Shown here: positions 8,158 to 17,571 of the stretch, in pieces
How the letters are laid out: each line of letters begins with the position of its first letter
Numbering within the stretch: the stretch's first letter is position 1
Assembly: GCA_029256785.1 (NCBI GenBank)
Contig: JAQSXG010000002.1
Location: forward strand, 1 to 43,401
DNA from: Neobacillus sp.
Lineage (GTDB): Bacteria; Bacillota; Bacilli; Bacillales; Cytobacillaceae
DNA: 43,401 bases
Reading direction: 5' to 3'
Made by a program: the position numbers and the translations under genes
Notes under the pieces: generated by a model
What the model was told of the DNA's origin: nothing
Database searches by the model: none
Seen by the model: the letters and a program-made list of their open reading frames with translations, nothing else

Positions 8158-10034
8158 TGAAACTATTCGATAAGTTAAAGAAGTTAGGTGGTGACATCGT
8201 GGACCAATTTACACCGGAAGAGGACAAAACCCTACGAAAATGGAAAAATAAGCTTGAAACAGCGCTCACGTCGTTTGATGGTGGAATCATAGACGAACGT
8301 GAACAGATTTATCTAGGCTCTAGGGCATTGGATGTAAACGTCAATAGCAAAGGTACTCCAACCAAAAAAGCAAATAACATTTATAATATTGTATTTGAGA
8401 TGGTCGAGTCACAAGTAAATTCAATCATTCCACAGCCTGCCGTAAAGAGTAAGCGCGAGGGCTTTGAAGAACAGGCCAAGATGATTGAAGATAGCATAAC
8501 AAATGATTTGAAAGAAATAGGCATTGAGGAAATCAACGATATAAACGAGCGGATAACACCTGTTCAAGGGTTTTCTATTATTACAGTGGATTGGGACCCG
8601 GACTTTAAACATCATCTTTATCGCGGTGAGCTGAAGATTTCAAGCAAACATCCTAAGCAGCTCATTCCACAGCCAGGTGTTTATCATATTCAAAAGATGG
8701 ATTACTTTTTTGTGTTATCGTCTGTAACCAAGGAATATATCAAGCGGCGATATGATGTAGAGCTGCCTAACCAGGACGATGAGCAATATCCGGAGATCAA
8801 TAGCATGATGGACGGCGGCAAACAAAATAATGAAGCAGAAAAAGTAACGGAAATTGTCTGCTGGTACAAGGACAAGGACGGGGATATTAGTAAGTTTGTC
8901 TGGACAAATGATACGATCCTTGAGGACTTGCCGAAGTTCTTTTATCGTCGCATAGACGGTGAGATACAAGAGTTTGAAACACTGGATACACCCATACTAT
9001 TAGGCGATGGTACCGAACTCCCTGAGGGAACAGAGGTGCCTTATTTTATGCCCACGCGGTACCCAATTGTCATCCGTAAAAACGTACCGAAAAACTTTGC
9101 GTTTGAAGGTCAGTCTGATGTTGATACCATTCGCGACCAACAGGACTCCATTAAAAAAGTGGGTACGAAGATGGAAGACAAGGTCATGAAAGGCGGGACC
9201 CTTATTACGGTACCCGATTCAATGGGTATAGAAGTCACGAATGAGACGTATCAAATTGTTAGGGTTCCAAACGCTGCTGATGCACTAGCTATCACCACCA
9301 AAGAAATAAAGGCACCGATAGATGGAGATATGCAGTATATTGGTCAACAACGACAAGTTATCCAGTGGATGTTGGGGATTACTGACAGTTTTCAAGGGCA
9401 AGAGGACACAAGTGCTAAGTCAGGGATTGCGAAACAAATACAGGTTCAGCAGTCGAGTGGACGTATGCGTTCCAAGGAATTTAACAAACAGACTGCCTTT
9501 AAAGAGCTGTTTGAAATTATGTTCGAGTTTAAGCTCGCCTTCTATGATGAGTTACGGCCGTATCTTGCGAAAGATGCAAATGGCAATGACTTGTTTGGTG
9601 ATTTTGATAAATATAAATTCTTGGTGCAAGATGCTGCAGGCGAATTGTATTACAATACAGATTTTTTATTTAGTGCAGATGCTGGGTCCGGAATACCGAA
9701 GGATCCAATCTTTATTTACAACCAAGCGAAAGAACAACTCGCATCTGGCGCAGTTGATAACTTGCAATATTGGACGATTATGGAGTCTATCAATTATCCG
9801 ATGGCCAAACAAATCAAGGCGCAGATTGAAGAAAAGATGCAAGCTCAACAACAAATGGAACAAATGCAGCAGGAACAAGCGGCCATGGCTCCACCGGACC
9901 CGAATCAACCTCATGTATTTGACCAATTGATTGCTCAATTACCGAAGCATGAACAAGAGCAATTTAAAAAGATGTCGCCCGATCAACAACAAGCTATCGC
10001 GGAACAAATGCTAGGTGAACTAGGAGGTAATTAA
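8157..10034 (+). CDS. Portal protein (P22-like)
   Basis: Size, position after TerL, portal-like sequence, Gln-rich C-terminus. Confidence 0.85.
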   Translation: MKLFDKLKKLGGDIVDQFTPEEDKTLRKWKNKLETALTSFDGGIIDEREQIYLGSRALDVNVNSKGTPTKKANNIYNIVFEMVESQVNSIIPQPAVKSKREGFEEQAKMIEDSITNDLKEIGIEEINDINERITPVQGFSIITVDWDPDFKHHLYRGELKISSKHPKQLIPQPGVYHIQKMDYFFVLSSVTKEYIKRRYDVELPNQDDEQYPEINSMMDGGKQNNEAEKVTEIVCWYKDKDGDISKFVWTNDTILEDLPKFFYRRIDGEIQEFETLDTPILLGDGTELPEGTEVPYFMPTRYPIVIRKNVPKNFAFEGQSDVDTIRDQQDSIKKVGTKMEDKVMKGGTLITVPDSMGIEVTNETYQIVRVPNAADALAITTKEIKAPIDGDMQYIGQQRQVIQWMLGITDSFQGQEDTSAKSGIAKQIQVQQSSGRMRSKEFNKQTAFKELFEIMFEFKLAFYDELRPYLAKDANGNDLFGDFDKYKFLVQDAAGELYYNTDFLFSADAGSGIPKDPIFIYNQAKEQLASGAVDNLQYWTIMESINYPMAKQIKAQIEEKMQAQQQMEQMQQEQAAMAPPDPNQPHVFDQLIAQLPKHEQEQFKKMSPDQQQAIAEQMLGELGGN

Positions 10035-10036
10035 CC

Positions 10037-10411
10037 TTGAAAGAAGTCATATTTAATGACGAACAATTGCAAAAAAAATTAAAAGAATGGCAGAAGCGGT
10101 TGCGATTACAGGATTGGTTAATTAAAGCTCGGATATGTCGAAGCCATGAATTACCTGACGTCATGGCAGTTCCAACCTTACCTAAAAAGATGGCACTAAT
10201 TAAAATACTTGATCATAACGATTATGACCCAACTTGTGTATTTCCACAGGACATGGAGGATAGTTTAGTCCATGAGTTATTACACTTACATTTTGCACCA
10301 CTAGGTTTGGATGATGATAAGTACATTGAATTAGAACAAGCAATAGAAAGTATTGCTTCAGGACTGATTTCAGCGCTTAGAGAAAATGGAGGGAAAGAAA
10401 ATGTACGGTAA
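10037..10411 (+). CDS. Putative minimal gluzincin-like metallopeptidase
   Basis: VHELLHLHF (HExxH) followed by ELEQAIESIA. Confidence 0.55.
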   Translation: MKEVIFNDEQLQKKLKEWQKRLRLQDWLIKARICRSHELPDVMAVPTLPKKMALIKILDHNDYDPTCVFPQDMEDSLVHELLHLHFAPLGLDDDKYIELEQAIESIASGLISALRENGGKENVR

Positions 10412-10712
10412 AGAAAGTGGCGGACATGGGAATGTCAATAATATTACTAAGAATTCAGTTTGTGAATCAGTTAGTTGTGATCCACCCATGCCGTTAGTGG
10501 AGAGAGCAGTGGGTATTCACGAAAGAATGAAAAAAGTTTCTGTTATGGCTGAAATTATCCATGGTGAGTTGTTTGGAGACCAACCTTGTGAGGGCGGAGA
10601 AAGTGAAAATGCTCCTCGAAGAAGTATTGATGAATCCATTACAAAAACGGAATATACCCTTGCAAAAGTTGAGGATTGTTTAGATGATATTTTAAGAGGG
10701 TTGAGGGGATAA
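10401..10712 (+). CDS. Hypothetical phage protein
   Basis: ATG 10401 with SD ggagggaaag. Confidence 0.55.
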   Translation: MYGKESGGHGNVNNITKNSVCESVSCDPPMPLVERAVGIHERMKKVSVMAEIIHGELFGDQPCEGGESENAPRRSIDESITKTEYTLAKVEDCLDDILRGLRG

Positions 10713-10714
10713 GG

Positions 10715-11269
10715 ATGAGTAAAAATACGGTAACCAAATGTCAAATCGATGAAATAATGGCACACGCTACTATCGAGGTTCAAACTGTTTTAGGTAAGTG
10801 TACCGTTGTAACTTGCCAACTTCCTAACGGTTTTATCATTGTGGAATCTTCAGCATGTGTAGATACAGCAAATTATGATGAGACGATGGGTAAGGAAATT
10901 TGTTTGAAACGAATAGAGAACAAAGTTTGGGAGTTAGAGGGTTATAAACTTCAGTCTACATTCGCTGTGGAAGGAGGCTATTCTACAAATGATTTAGCAG
11001 ATATGAACGCTGAATTTGGTTTTGATGTTGCTATCACTCTTCTTAAAGAGGGTGAAAAGGTTGCTCGTAAGGGATGGAATGGAAAAGGGATGTATTTATT
11101 CCAAATAGGCGTAGAAGGGTCTAATGACTATTGGACTTACACAAACGGTAAGAATGACAATTATCCATTGCTATCATTTATTGCGATGAAGACAGCTGAT
11201 GACAAAGTTGTACCTTGGTTAGCTTCGCAGACTGATATGTTAGCAAACGATTGGATGGTAGTTAAATAA
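10715..11269 (+). CDS. Gp49-family protein fused to DUF2829/Tad2-like domain
   Basis: N-term MSKNTVTKCQIDEIMAHATIEVQTVLGKCTVVTCQLPNGFIIVESSACVD; C-term VARKGWNGKGMYLF...MKTADDKVVPWLASQTDMLANDWMVV. Confidence 0.8.
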   Translation: MSKNTVTKCQIDEIMAHATIEVQTVLGKCTVVTCQLPNGFIIVESSACVDTANYDETMGKEICLKRIENKVWELEGYKLQSTFAVEGGYSTNDLADMNAEFGFDVAITLLKEGEKVARKGWNGKGMYLFQIGVEGSNDYWTYTNGKNDNYPLLSFIAMKTADDKVVPWLASQTDMLANDWMVVK

Positions 11270-11272
11270 TTC

Positions 11273-11303
11273 AGGCCCCTGATGAGAGTTCAGTGGGCCT
11301 TTT
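11273..11303 (+). terminator. Stem-loop terminator
   Basis: AGGCCC...GGGCCT followed by TTTC. Confidence 0.65.
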
Positions 11304-11396
11304 CACTTGTATTGGGAACCTAAGCCATTTCGGGGCGAGGGCATAGAGTTGACGGAGGGTTAGACTCTACCAAATTTAATCAAGGTGGTGATACTC

Positions 11397-11540
11397 ATGG
11401 CACAACGTAACCAAGGCACACAGTCCGGCAATTACAAGATTCCGAACAAGTCATCTGCCTTTATCAAGGCGCCAAATGCTATCCAAAAGGATAGCGCATC
11501 GCCTACAAAGCGTAAAGGCGGAGACTTGCGCAGTAAGTAA
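11397..11540 (+). CDS. Small basic phage protein (47 aa; below the ORF-track cutoff)
   Basis: MAQRNQGTQSGNYKIPNKSSAFIKAPNAIQKDSASPTKRKGGDLRSK; SD aaggtggtg. Confidence 0.65.
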   Translation: MAQRNQGTQSGNYKIPNKSSAFIKAPNAIQKDSASPTKRKGGDLRSK

Positions 11541-11596
11541 TTACCTTAAAATTCGCTTGGGGGCAGCGCAAAAACCCCCAATTTTGGAGGTAAACA

Positions 11597-12472
11597 ATGA
11601 AACAACTTATAAATAGCGCAAAAACAACGGAGGTCGCTGAACCGTTATTGTTAAAACTGGATTTACAACTGTTCGCTGATGATTTAGGAGGCGTAGATCC
11701 GATTGAAGAACCGATTGATGAGCCAATCGACGAACCTACAGATGAAGATCTGATTGATGACCCAATTGAACCAGGCGAAAAAGTTGAGGACCTCGCCGAC
11801 CCTCAAGACCCGTCATTCAAAGATGATCCTCAAAATCAAAAATTCGCTCAAATGCGCCGAGAAAAAGAGGCGGCAGAACAGCAAATGAAGCAGATGGACG
11901 CTTATTTTGCTCAACAGTTCGGTGACTCGCATGGGATTCATTCTTTTGTGGAATATCAAGCAGCCATCGAACGAGAACAAAAAGAAGCGGAACGTCAACA
12001 GTACATTGATGCTGGACTGCCAGAAGATGTGGTTGATAAGCTTTCGAAGGTTGATGAGGTCCTGAAACAAGTGGAACAAGAAAAGTTTGATCGTTTGTTG
12101 ACGGATGGCTTTTCCGACTTAAAGAAAGAGTATCCTGGGCTTGTAAAAACAGCGGAGGATATTCCTGTTGAGGTATTTGCTAAATGGCAGGACGGCAAGA
12201 CAGGTCTTTCGTTAACGGAAGCGTATGAGCTAGTGAATAAACAGGCGATACGTGAACACTTGCAAGCATCATCCAAACAGAAAGCATTAAATCAAGTTAA
12301 TTCTAAATCACATTTGCGTGGGAATGGAGGGCAAGGCGCGGACGATGTGGATCTAACATCCGTACCAGCTGATACCATGGCAACCTACCGTCAAATGTTC
12401 GCGAAGGAATTGCGTACAGGGAAAATGAAAGAGTCGGATTTTGTGAAGCATTACAAAAAAAGCAATAGCTAA
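11597..12472 (+). CDS. Capsid scaffolding protein
   Basis: Acidic, coiled-coil-rich, just upstream of capsid genes. Confidence 0.75.
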   Translation: MKQLINSAKTTEVAEPLLLKLDLQLFADDLGGVDPIEEPIDEPIDEPTDEDLIDDPIEPGEKVEDLADPQDPSFKDDPQNQKFAQMRREKEAAEQQMKQMDAYFAQQFGDSHGIHSFVEYQAAIEREQKEAERQQYIDAGLPEDVVDKLSKVDEVLKQVEQEKFDRLLTDGFSDLKKEYPGLVKTAEDIPVEVFAKWQDGKTGLSLTEAYELVNKQAIREHLQASSKQKALNQVNSKSHLRGNGGQGADDVDLTSVPADTMATYRQMFAKELRTGKMKESDFVKHYKKSNS

Positions 12473-12484
12473 GGAGTGATATAA

Positions 12485-12877
12485 ATGCCTTTTTACCGAG
12501 TGAAAAGTTTAGATGGTACAAGTTCACCAATCGAATATTATTTATTAACTAACGCTGAAGCAGCAGTGTTTGGAGAAGGATTAAAGATGGTGAGTGGTCG
12601 ATTAACAAAAGCAGCTCCTACCGATACACCTGAATTTATCTCGTTAAGGGAGCAAGCAGCTGAAGCGACATCGAAAACACCTCTTCCAGTGGTGCGTGTG
12701 ACAGAGTTTGACGAATATGAGGTTAATACCTCACCAGCTATCCCAGCAACCAACGTAGGGGCAAAAGTAACGCTTGGTGCGGATGGTGCATCGGTTACGA
12801 ATACAACAGCAAGTGGAGTGTTTGCCGTATCGTACACAGACGGTGTAGCAAGAGCTCGAGGATATTTCCGAAGATAA
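12485..12877 (+). CDS. Possible head decoration / minor capsid protein
   Basis: Position between scaffold and major capsid; small beta-rich protein. Confidence 0.5.
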   Translation: MPFYRVKSLDGTSSPIEYYLLTNAEAAVFGEGLKMVSGRLTKAAPTDTPEFISLREQAAEATSKTPLPVVRVTEFDEYEVNTSPAIPATNVGAKVTLGADGASVTNTTASGVFAVSYTDGVARARGYFRR

Positions 12878-12892
12878 ATTTAATTAATCACT

Positions 12893-12922
12893 AGACAGGG
12901 TGCGAAAAGCATACCTGTTTTT
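12893..12922 (+). terminator. Intrinsic terminator-like hairpin
   Basis: acagggtgcgaaaagcatacctgt followed by T-run. Confidence 0.6.
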
Positions 12923-12948
12923 TTATTTTACCAATGGGAGGTCATACA

Positions 12949-13953
12949 ATGTTATTTTCTAAAGCAAGTAACGTAAATAACTCTATTTTTGGCAAAAGCC
13001 AAGAACCTATTAAAATGATGCTGGAAAAGCAAGAAGAGGCATTTGAAAAACAATCGATCATCGGTCATGTGTTTTATGAGGACGAAACTAGCAACTTCGC
13101 TGAAAAGTATACCTATGAAACTTCACTAGGTAACTTTGAAGCAACTGGTGAAGGTGGAGCTTACCCTCGTTCCAGCATGCAAGAAGGATTCGCGAAGGTC
13201 ATTGAGCCAGAAACGTGGAAAAACTCATTTGAAGTCACGCAAGAAATGGTCGAAGATGCCAAAATGGGGAAGGTAAAACAAAAAGCCAATCAGTTTATGA
13301 CTTCTTACGGTCGTACTCGAGAACTTTTTGCTACCGGTATTCTAAACAATGGGCAAAGTACAACTTTTAACTTCGGTGGGAATAACAGGCAGTTTGATAT
13401 TTCTTGTGCGGATGGTAAAGCTTTGTTTGCGGCGGATCACCCTTCGAAAACAGGTAAAGGATTATCGCAATCTAACTATTTTGGAAATCCCTTTTCATAC
13501 GATTCACTAAGCTATGTTGAGGAAGCGATGCACTACTTCAAGGATGATGATGGGAACATCCTAAACCTGCAGCCTGATACAATTATCATTCCGGATAAGG
13601 CACGTATCAAAAAGCTTGTGTTTGATGCCATTGGCGCGGAAGGAATCCCAGGAACAGGGAACAACTCTTTCAACTTCCAATTTGGTCGTTGGAATGTGAT
13701 CATTTCTCCATACCTAACGAATACAGCAGGCATTACAGGTGGAACGGACTCTTGGTATCTATTAGATTCTACTTTCAATGAGGCTTATGCCGGTCTTGTG
13801 TGGTTGAAACGTCTTGAATTAAGCACGAAGTCATATATTGACGAAAACACAGACAATAATATCTTTAAAGGTCGTTCTCGTTATGGAGCTGCTCCAAACA
13901 ACTGGAGAGCTATCGTCAAAGTAGATCCAGGTCTAGGAACAGTATTATCATAA
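12949..13953 (+). CDS. Major capsid protein (HK97-fold, Mu gpT-like)
   Basis: Position after scaffold; FEVTQEMVEDAKMGKV...ALFAADHPSKTGKGLSQSNY. Confidence 0.8.
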   Translation: MLFSKASNVNNSIFGKSQEPIKMMLEKQEEAFEKQSIIGHVFYEDETSNFAEKYTYETSLGNFEATGEGGAYPRSSMQEGFAKVIEPETWKNSFEVTQEMVEDAKMGKVKQKANQFMTSYGRTRELFATGILNNGQSTTFNFGGNNRQFDISCADGKALFAADHPSKTGKGLSQSNYFGNPFSYDSLSYVEEAMHYFKDDDGNILNLQPDTIIIPDKARIKKLVFDAIGAEGIPGTGNNSFNFQFGRWNVIISPYLTNTAGITGGTDSWYLLDSTFNEAYAGLVWLKRLELSTKSYIDENTDNNIFKGRSRYGAAPNNWRAIVKVDPGLGTVLS

Positions 13954-13972
13954 TTAAATAAATAAACTGAAT

Positions 13973-14004
13973 AAAAGAGGGGCTTTTCGAAGTCCCTCTT
14001 TTTT
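13973..14004 (+). terminator. Intrinsic terminator
   Basis: aaaaGAGGG...CCCTCtttttt. Confidence 0.75.
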
Positions 14005-14023
14005 AATTTGAGGAGGAATTATC

Positions 14024-14257
14024 ATGCCAAAATTTAAACCTAGTGTATTGTTAGACGAACAAATGTATCTAAGTGGAGATACTCAAAATACTTTACTTTA
14101 TCAAATCCGTGAAGAAGCGAAAGAAACCAATCGCTTGCTTCAAAAGTTAGTTGAACAAAAAGAAGAAAAAGAAGCGGCCACCGTTGAAGTCCTTGAACGA
14201 AAAAAAGCTGCAATTAGTGAAGTTGAAGAACCAAAAACAAAAAAGAAAAATAAATAA
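14024..14257 (+). CDS. Small charged coiled-coil protein
   Basis: SD gaggagg. Confidence 0.6.
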   Translation: MPKFKPSVLLDEQMYLSGDTQNTLLYQIREEAKETNRLLQKLVEQKEEKEAATVEVLERKKAAISEVEEPKTKKKNK

Positions 14258-14280
14258 CTCATGCGAGAGGATGAGGAAAA

Positions 14281-14493
14281 ATGGCTAGAAATCAAATTGC
14301 AGGGAACACAGGAAACACTGCTGAAGTAAATTCTGACGGATCGCTCAGCGTCTCATTAACGGGGAGTTATACGAGATTAAGTACTGAGCCTAAACCGACT
14401 GTTTCCGATGGAGCAAAGGACGGTAACGACCTCTTGTTAGTTGATACTGGACAGGTATTTGTCTTTTATCAAGGAGTTTGGAGGGAAATCTAA
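14281..14493 (+). CDS. Small structural-module protein
   Basis: SD gagagg; co-directional. Confidence 0.55.
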   Translation: MARNQIAGNTGNTAEVNSDGSLSVSLTGSYTRLSTEPKPTVSDGAKDGNDLLLVDTGQVFVFYQGVWREI

Positions 14494-16655
14494 TGGACGT
14501 TAAATCTTATGGACTATCCAAGAAATATACAGATAAAGAGGTAACGAAAATCATCAATGAATCCACTCCATTAGATGCAATGGCTCGTCAAGCTGCCACT
14601 GATTCTAAAGGTGTAGATAAGGTTAATTTAAAGCAAAGATTAGACGATGATTACAATGAAGTTTCTTCGGCTTTGGCACAAAGAGTGAATCATCCTTTTA
14701 ATTACGGATATACAATAGATGTATCAAAATTGGATACAATCGAAAAAGTAAATGCAAACTGGGTAAAATTAAAACAATTTATTACAGACACAAAGTACAA
14801 TGAAAAAAATACAGTTAAATTTAATACGCTAAGAACCTTGCACAGTGTTTTTGCGGAATGGATAAGCGGAAGGAATTGTCCTGTTGGTTTTTATTCAGAT
14901 AGTACCACAGATGGAGCAACTACCACTGGACACCAGTCAAATACATTTGATAATACAGCATTTAAAGTGACAATTAATGATTCACCTAATGCATATCCCA
15001 CAAAGTTTAGTAGTTACGTTAAACTCATACATCCTAACGCTAATGTTAAAGCCTATAACGGTGGTTTTGATTCACAATCTTACGCTAATGGTTTTGGATT
15101 AAGACATTGGTATAACACTTGGTTTAGAGGTTTAAGTGGTTCAAACGTGGATTACAGCGATGTGAAAATGATTGTTTTAGGGTTTGGTACATCTGACAGC
15201 ATCAATTTAAATGATACAGCATCCGTCATAGATGCCTTTTCAATAGATTTAGAGTGTACAATCATTGATTGTTTTTTGAGGGGAGTACAACCTGTTATTC
15301 AAGCTCCAATTCTCACTACACAAAGGACAGGAACTACAGTTTCTTACCGAGAAAGTGATGAGAGTGTAACAATTATTGAAACCGTACAGAAAAGATTATG
15401 TCGAAAATACAATCTTGAATATTTATCTTTAGCTGAACCAATAAACAAAGCATTAGATGGATATGCGGGACTAAAATACTCATATTTCGTGTCTGCGGAT
15501 ATGGTGCATCCAAATGATATGGGGCATAGACTAATTGCAGGAAGTTTGTATGAAAAATTTAATCCTAATATTGCAAAATTAGGGAAAGAACAAAGTGTTA
15601 AAAATCTGTTTGCTGGTCATCCTGCTATTCTTACGACTGACAGTGAGAACATCGCTCCTGATAGCAAAGGAGGGTTAATCCTTAAAACCATTCCAACAGG
15701 CTATATTAGCAATGACACATACTATTATAATTGGGTGTCGAGCGAAGGTAACACTAAGTCTTATGGGGATTTCTTAGTAAGAATACCAGTATTTGTAGAA
15801 AAACCAACTGCTCTTTTCTACAATAATTTAGAAAATAGGAGATCCTTGAATGGTGAAAAGAAATTCACTATTTATTCCACAATGTTGAATGATGGAAAAG
15901 CATTGAAAATAAGCCGTGAAACATACCATCAACCAGAAGAATATTACTTTTCCCATAAGACGTTTGTTTGTATGTTACCCTATGGATTAAGTTATATTGA
16001 TGTTACCGCCAATAACAACCCAACAGAGCAACGTCTTGGGGCTGTATTTTTAGCAGATGCTGAAAAGCATTTAGCCAATGTTACATTTGGTAGAGGATCA
16101 ACAAATACGCACTATGGCACAAAGCGAATTTCCTTTAATGAAATCAATGTTGGATATACAAGGAAACCTGTACTGACAAAAGAGCGATTGGATAAATATT
16201 ATAATTCAACTGATGCTGTACCTATTTATGTTGGATTAACACTTGAAAAAGCATTAAATGCTGGAATTACCTATACAATCTATTCACATTACAATGATGT
16301 GAAAGGCTATCAAGACTGTTATAACCTTGTTGAAATACTAGGTGATACGATTACATTTAAAGTGGCGAAAACAACAGGGATAAACACTATTTTTACTCAA
16401 ACAATAACAGGACTTAATGCTTTATTGGTGACTGGTGCAAAAATTGTTATTTCATATCAATCGAATGACTATAACTCAACAGGTGTACTATTTAAATTTA
16501 GTGTAAACGGAGTGCTTAAACACACTTATCAAGCAAATGTTGACGATGTATGGTCAGATGGATATGGATTTGATTCACCTAATATAGAGTGTAGCAATAT
16601 CTTTATTACTTCGTGGATTCCATTAACAGGTTTTGATTTGCAATTCTTAGTTTAA
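14493..16655 (+). CDS. SGNH/GDSL-hydrolase-containing fibre protein (head or tail fibre)
   Basis: GFYSDSTTDG (block I-like), VLGFGTSDS (block III-like), DMVHPNDMGH (block V); N-terminal coiled-coil-like segment. Confidence 0.7.
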   Translation: MDVKSYGLSKKYTDKEVTKIINESTPLDAMARQAATDSKGVDKVNLKQRLDDDYNEVSSALAQRVNHPFNYGYTIDVSKLDTIEKVNANWVKLKQFITDTKYNEKNTVKFNTLRTLHSVFAEWISGRNCPVGFYSDSTTDGATTTGHQSNTFDNTAFKVTINDSPNAYPTKFSSYVKLIHPNANVKAYNGGFDSQSYANGFGLRHWYNTWFRGLSGSNVDYSDVKMIVLGFGTSDSINLNDTASVIDAFSIDLECTIIDCFLRGVQPVIQAPILTTQRTGTTVSYRESDESVTIIETVQKRLCRKYNLEYLSLAEPINKALDGYAGLKYSYFVSADMVHPNDMGHRLIAGSLYEKFNPNIAKLGKEQSVKNLFAGHPAILTTDSENIAPDSKGGLILKTIPTGYISNDTYYYNWVSSEGNTKSYGDFLVRIPVFVEKPTALFYNNLENRRSLNGEKKFTIYSTMLNDGKALKISRETYHQPEEYYFSHKTFVCMLPYGLSYIDVTANNNPTEQRLGAVFLADAEKHLANVTFGRGSTNTHYGTKRISFNEINVGYTRKPVLTKERLDKYYNSTDAVPIYVGLTLEKALNAGITYTIYSHYNDVKGYQDCYNLVEILGDTITFKVAKTTGINTIFTQTITGLNALLVTGAKIVISYQSNDYNSTGVLFKFSVNGVLKHTYQANVDDVWSDGYGFDSPNIECSNIFITSWIPLTGFDLQFLV

Positions 16656-16680
16656 CATCACAATAGGAAAAAAGTATGAA

Positions 16681-16758
16681 GTAACTCAGCAACAAAATAT
16701 TAGTGTAATATTACACTTGTAACCTAGTTGAGTTACCTGTGTGAGTTAACACCAACTC
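16681..16758. repeat. Palindrome cluster
   Basis: GTAACTCA/TGAGTTAC enclosing 16-bp perfect palindrome AGTGTAATATTACACT (16702-16717); then GAGTT-aacacc-AACTC. Confidence 0.8.
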
Positions 16759-16781
16759 GTGGAAGTGCACGAAAAGGTCAT

Positions 16782-16809
16782 AAAAAACCCCGGCTGATTA
16801 ACAGTCGGG
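16782..16809 (-). terminator. Reverse-strand intrinsic terminator
   Basis: Minus strand CCCGACTG-ttaat-CAGCCGGG followed by U-run. Confidence 0.8.
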
Positions 16810-16831
16810 ATCTTCTATTTCTAGGATGATT

Positions 16832-17026
16832 TTAGTCTAAATACTCTTCAACAACTCTTTTCATACCGTGAACTTCTGAGGCGTAAGTTTCAAAAATTTG
16901 ACCTAAGGTTGTGATTGAATGATTTTCCATTTTGGATTTTACTATTAGTAATGCTAAATCATGGATTATCTGTTCCCTTGGCATTTCAATAGAAGATCTA
17001 TATAAGTTGAATTTTGTTATATCCAT
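16832..17026 (-). CDS. Reverse-oriented moron-like protein, 64 aa, unknown function
   Basis: MDITKFNLYRSSIEMPREQIIHDLALLIVKSKMENHSITTLGQIFETYASEVHGMKRVVEEYLD; SD aaaggtggtg; own terminator. Confidence 0.7.
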   Translation of the reverse strand: MDITKFNLYRSSIEMPREQIIHDLALLIVKSKMENHSITTLGQIFETYASEVHGMKRVVEEYLD

Positions 17027-17111
17027 AAATATCACCACCTTTCCTGTTATTACCATTCGACAAGGAATGTGGATATTCTTTTAAATTTTATATTAACTTT
17101 TTGTGAACTTT

Positions 17112-17141
17112 AGAGTCCTTACCAGGGCTCTTTTTATTTTT
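17112..17141 (+). terminator. Intrinsic terminator
   Basis: AGAGTCC-ttacca-GGGCTCT followed by T-run. Confidence 0.75.
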
Positions 17142-17166
17142 CTTCAAAACGAAAGAAGGTGATCAT

Positions 17167-17571
17167 TTGATAGCAAAAGATATATTTATTGCGGCGATGG
17201 CATTAATGTCCCAAGAGACCGAGGATGGCACGTACCAGGGTTATCCTGAAGAATATAAAAATAAAGCGTGGCCCATCTTAACCATTTTACAATTGGAAAT
17301 CCTTCCTTCCCTTTCTACTGGTAGGATTTCAAACGAAAATAGCATCATCCAATTAGACGATCGAACGGGGATGACCTGTCTGCCGTATGGATTAGCGGCA
17401 CATTTATTGATGGAAGAAGACGAACAAAAGGCAGCGTTTTTCAATGCAAGGTATGACGAGTTAAAACTAAAACGTCCTGCAACCATTTCGGTAATGCGAG
17501 ATTCTTATTGGGAAGGTACCTCAACCTCTGACGGTGGTAGTTCAAATGGATATGACGGAGGCGAGTGGTAA
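17167..17571 (+). CDS. Head-tail connector/adaptor-like protein
   Basis: Position and size; TTG start with SD gaaggtg. Confidence 0.55.
   Translation: MIAKDIFIAAMALMSQETEDGTYQGYPEEYKNKAWPILTILQLEILPSLSTGRISNENSIIQLDDRTGMTCLPYGLAAHLLMEEDEQKAAFFNARYDELKLKRPATISVMRDSYWEGTSTSDGGSSNGYDGGEW

Noticed and set aside
9322-9930. 202-aa alternative-frame ORF within the portal gene
   Set aside because: Shadow ORF of the portal gene; Arg/Leu-rich low-quality composition, no RBS.
11279-11300. ctgatgag as possible hammerhead core
   Set aside because: Better explained as the loop of the AGGCCC/GGGCCT terminator; no second core strand.
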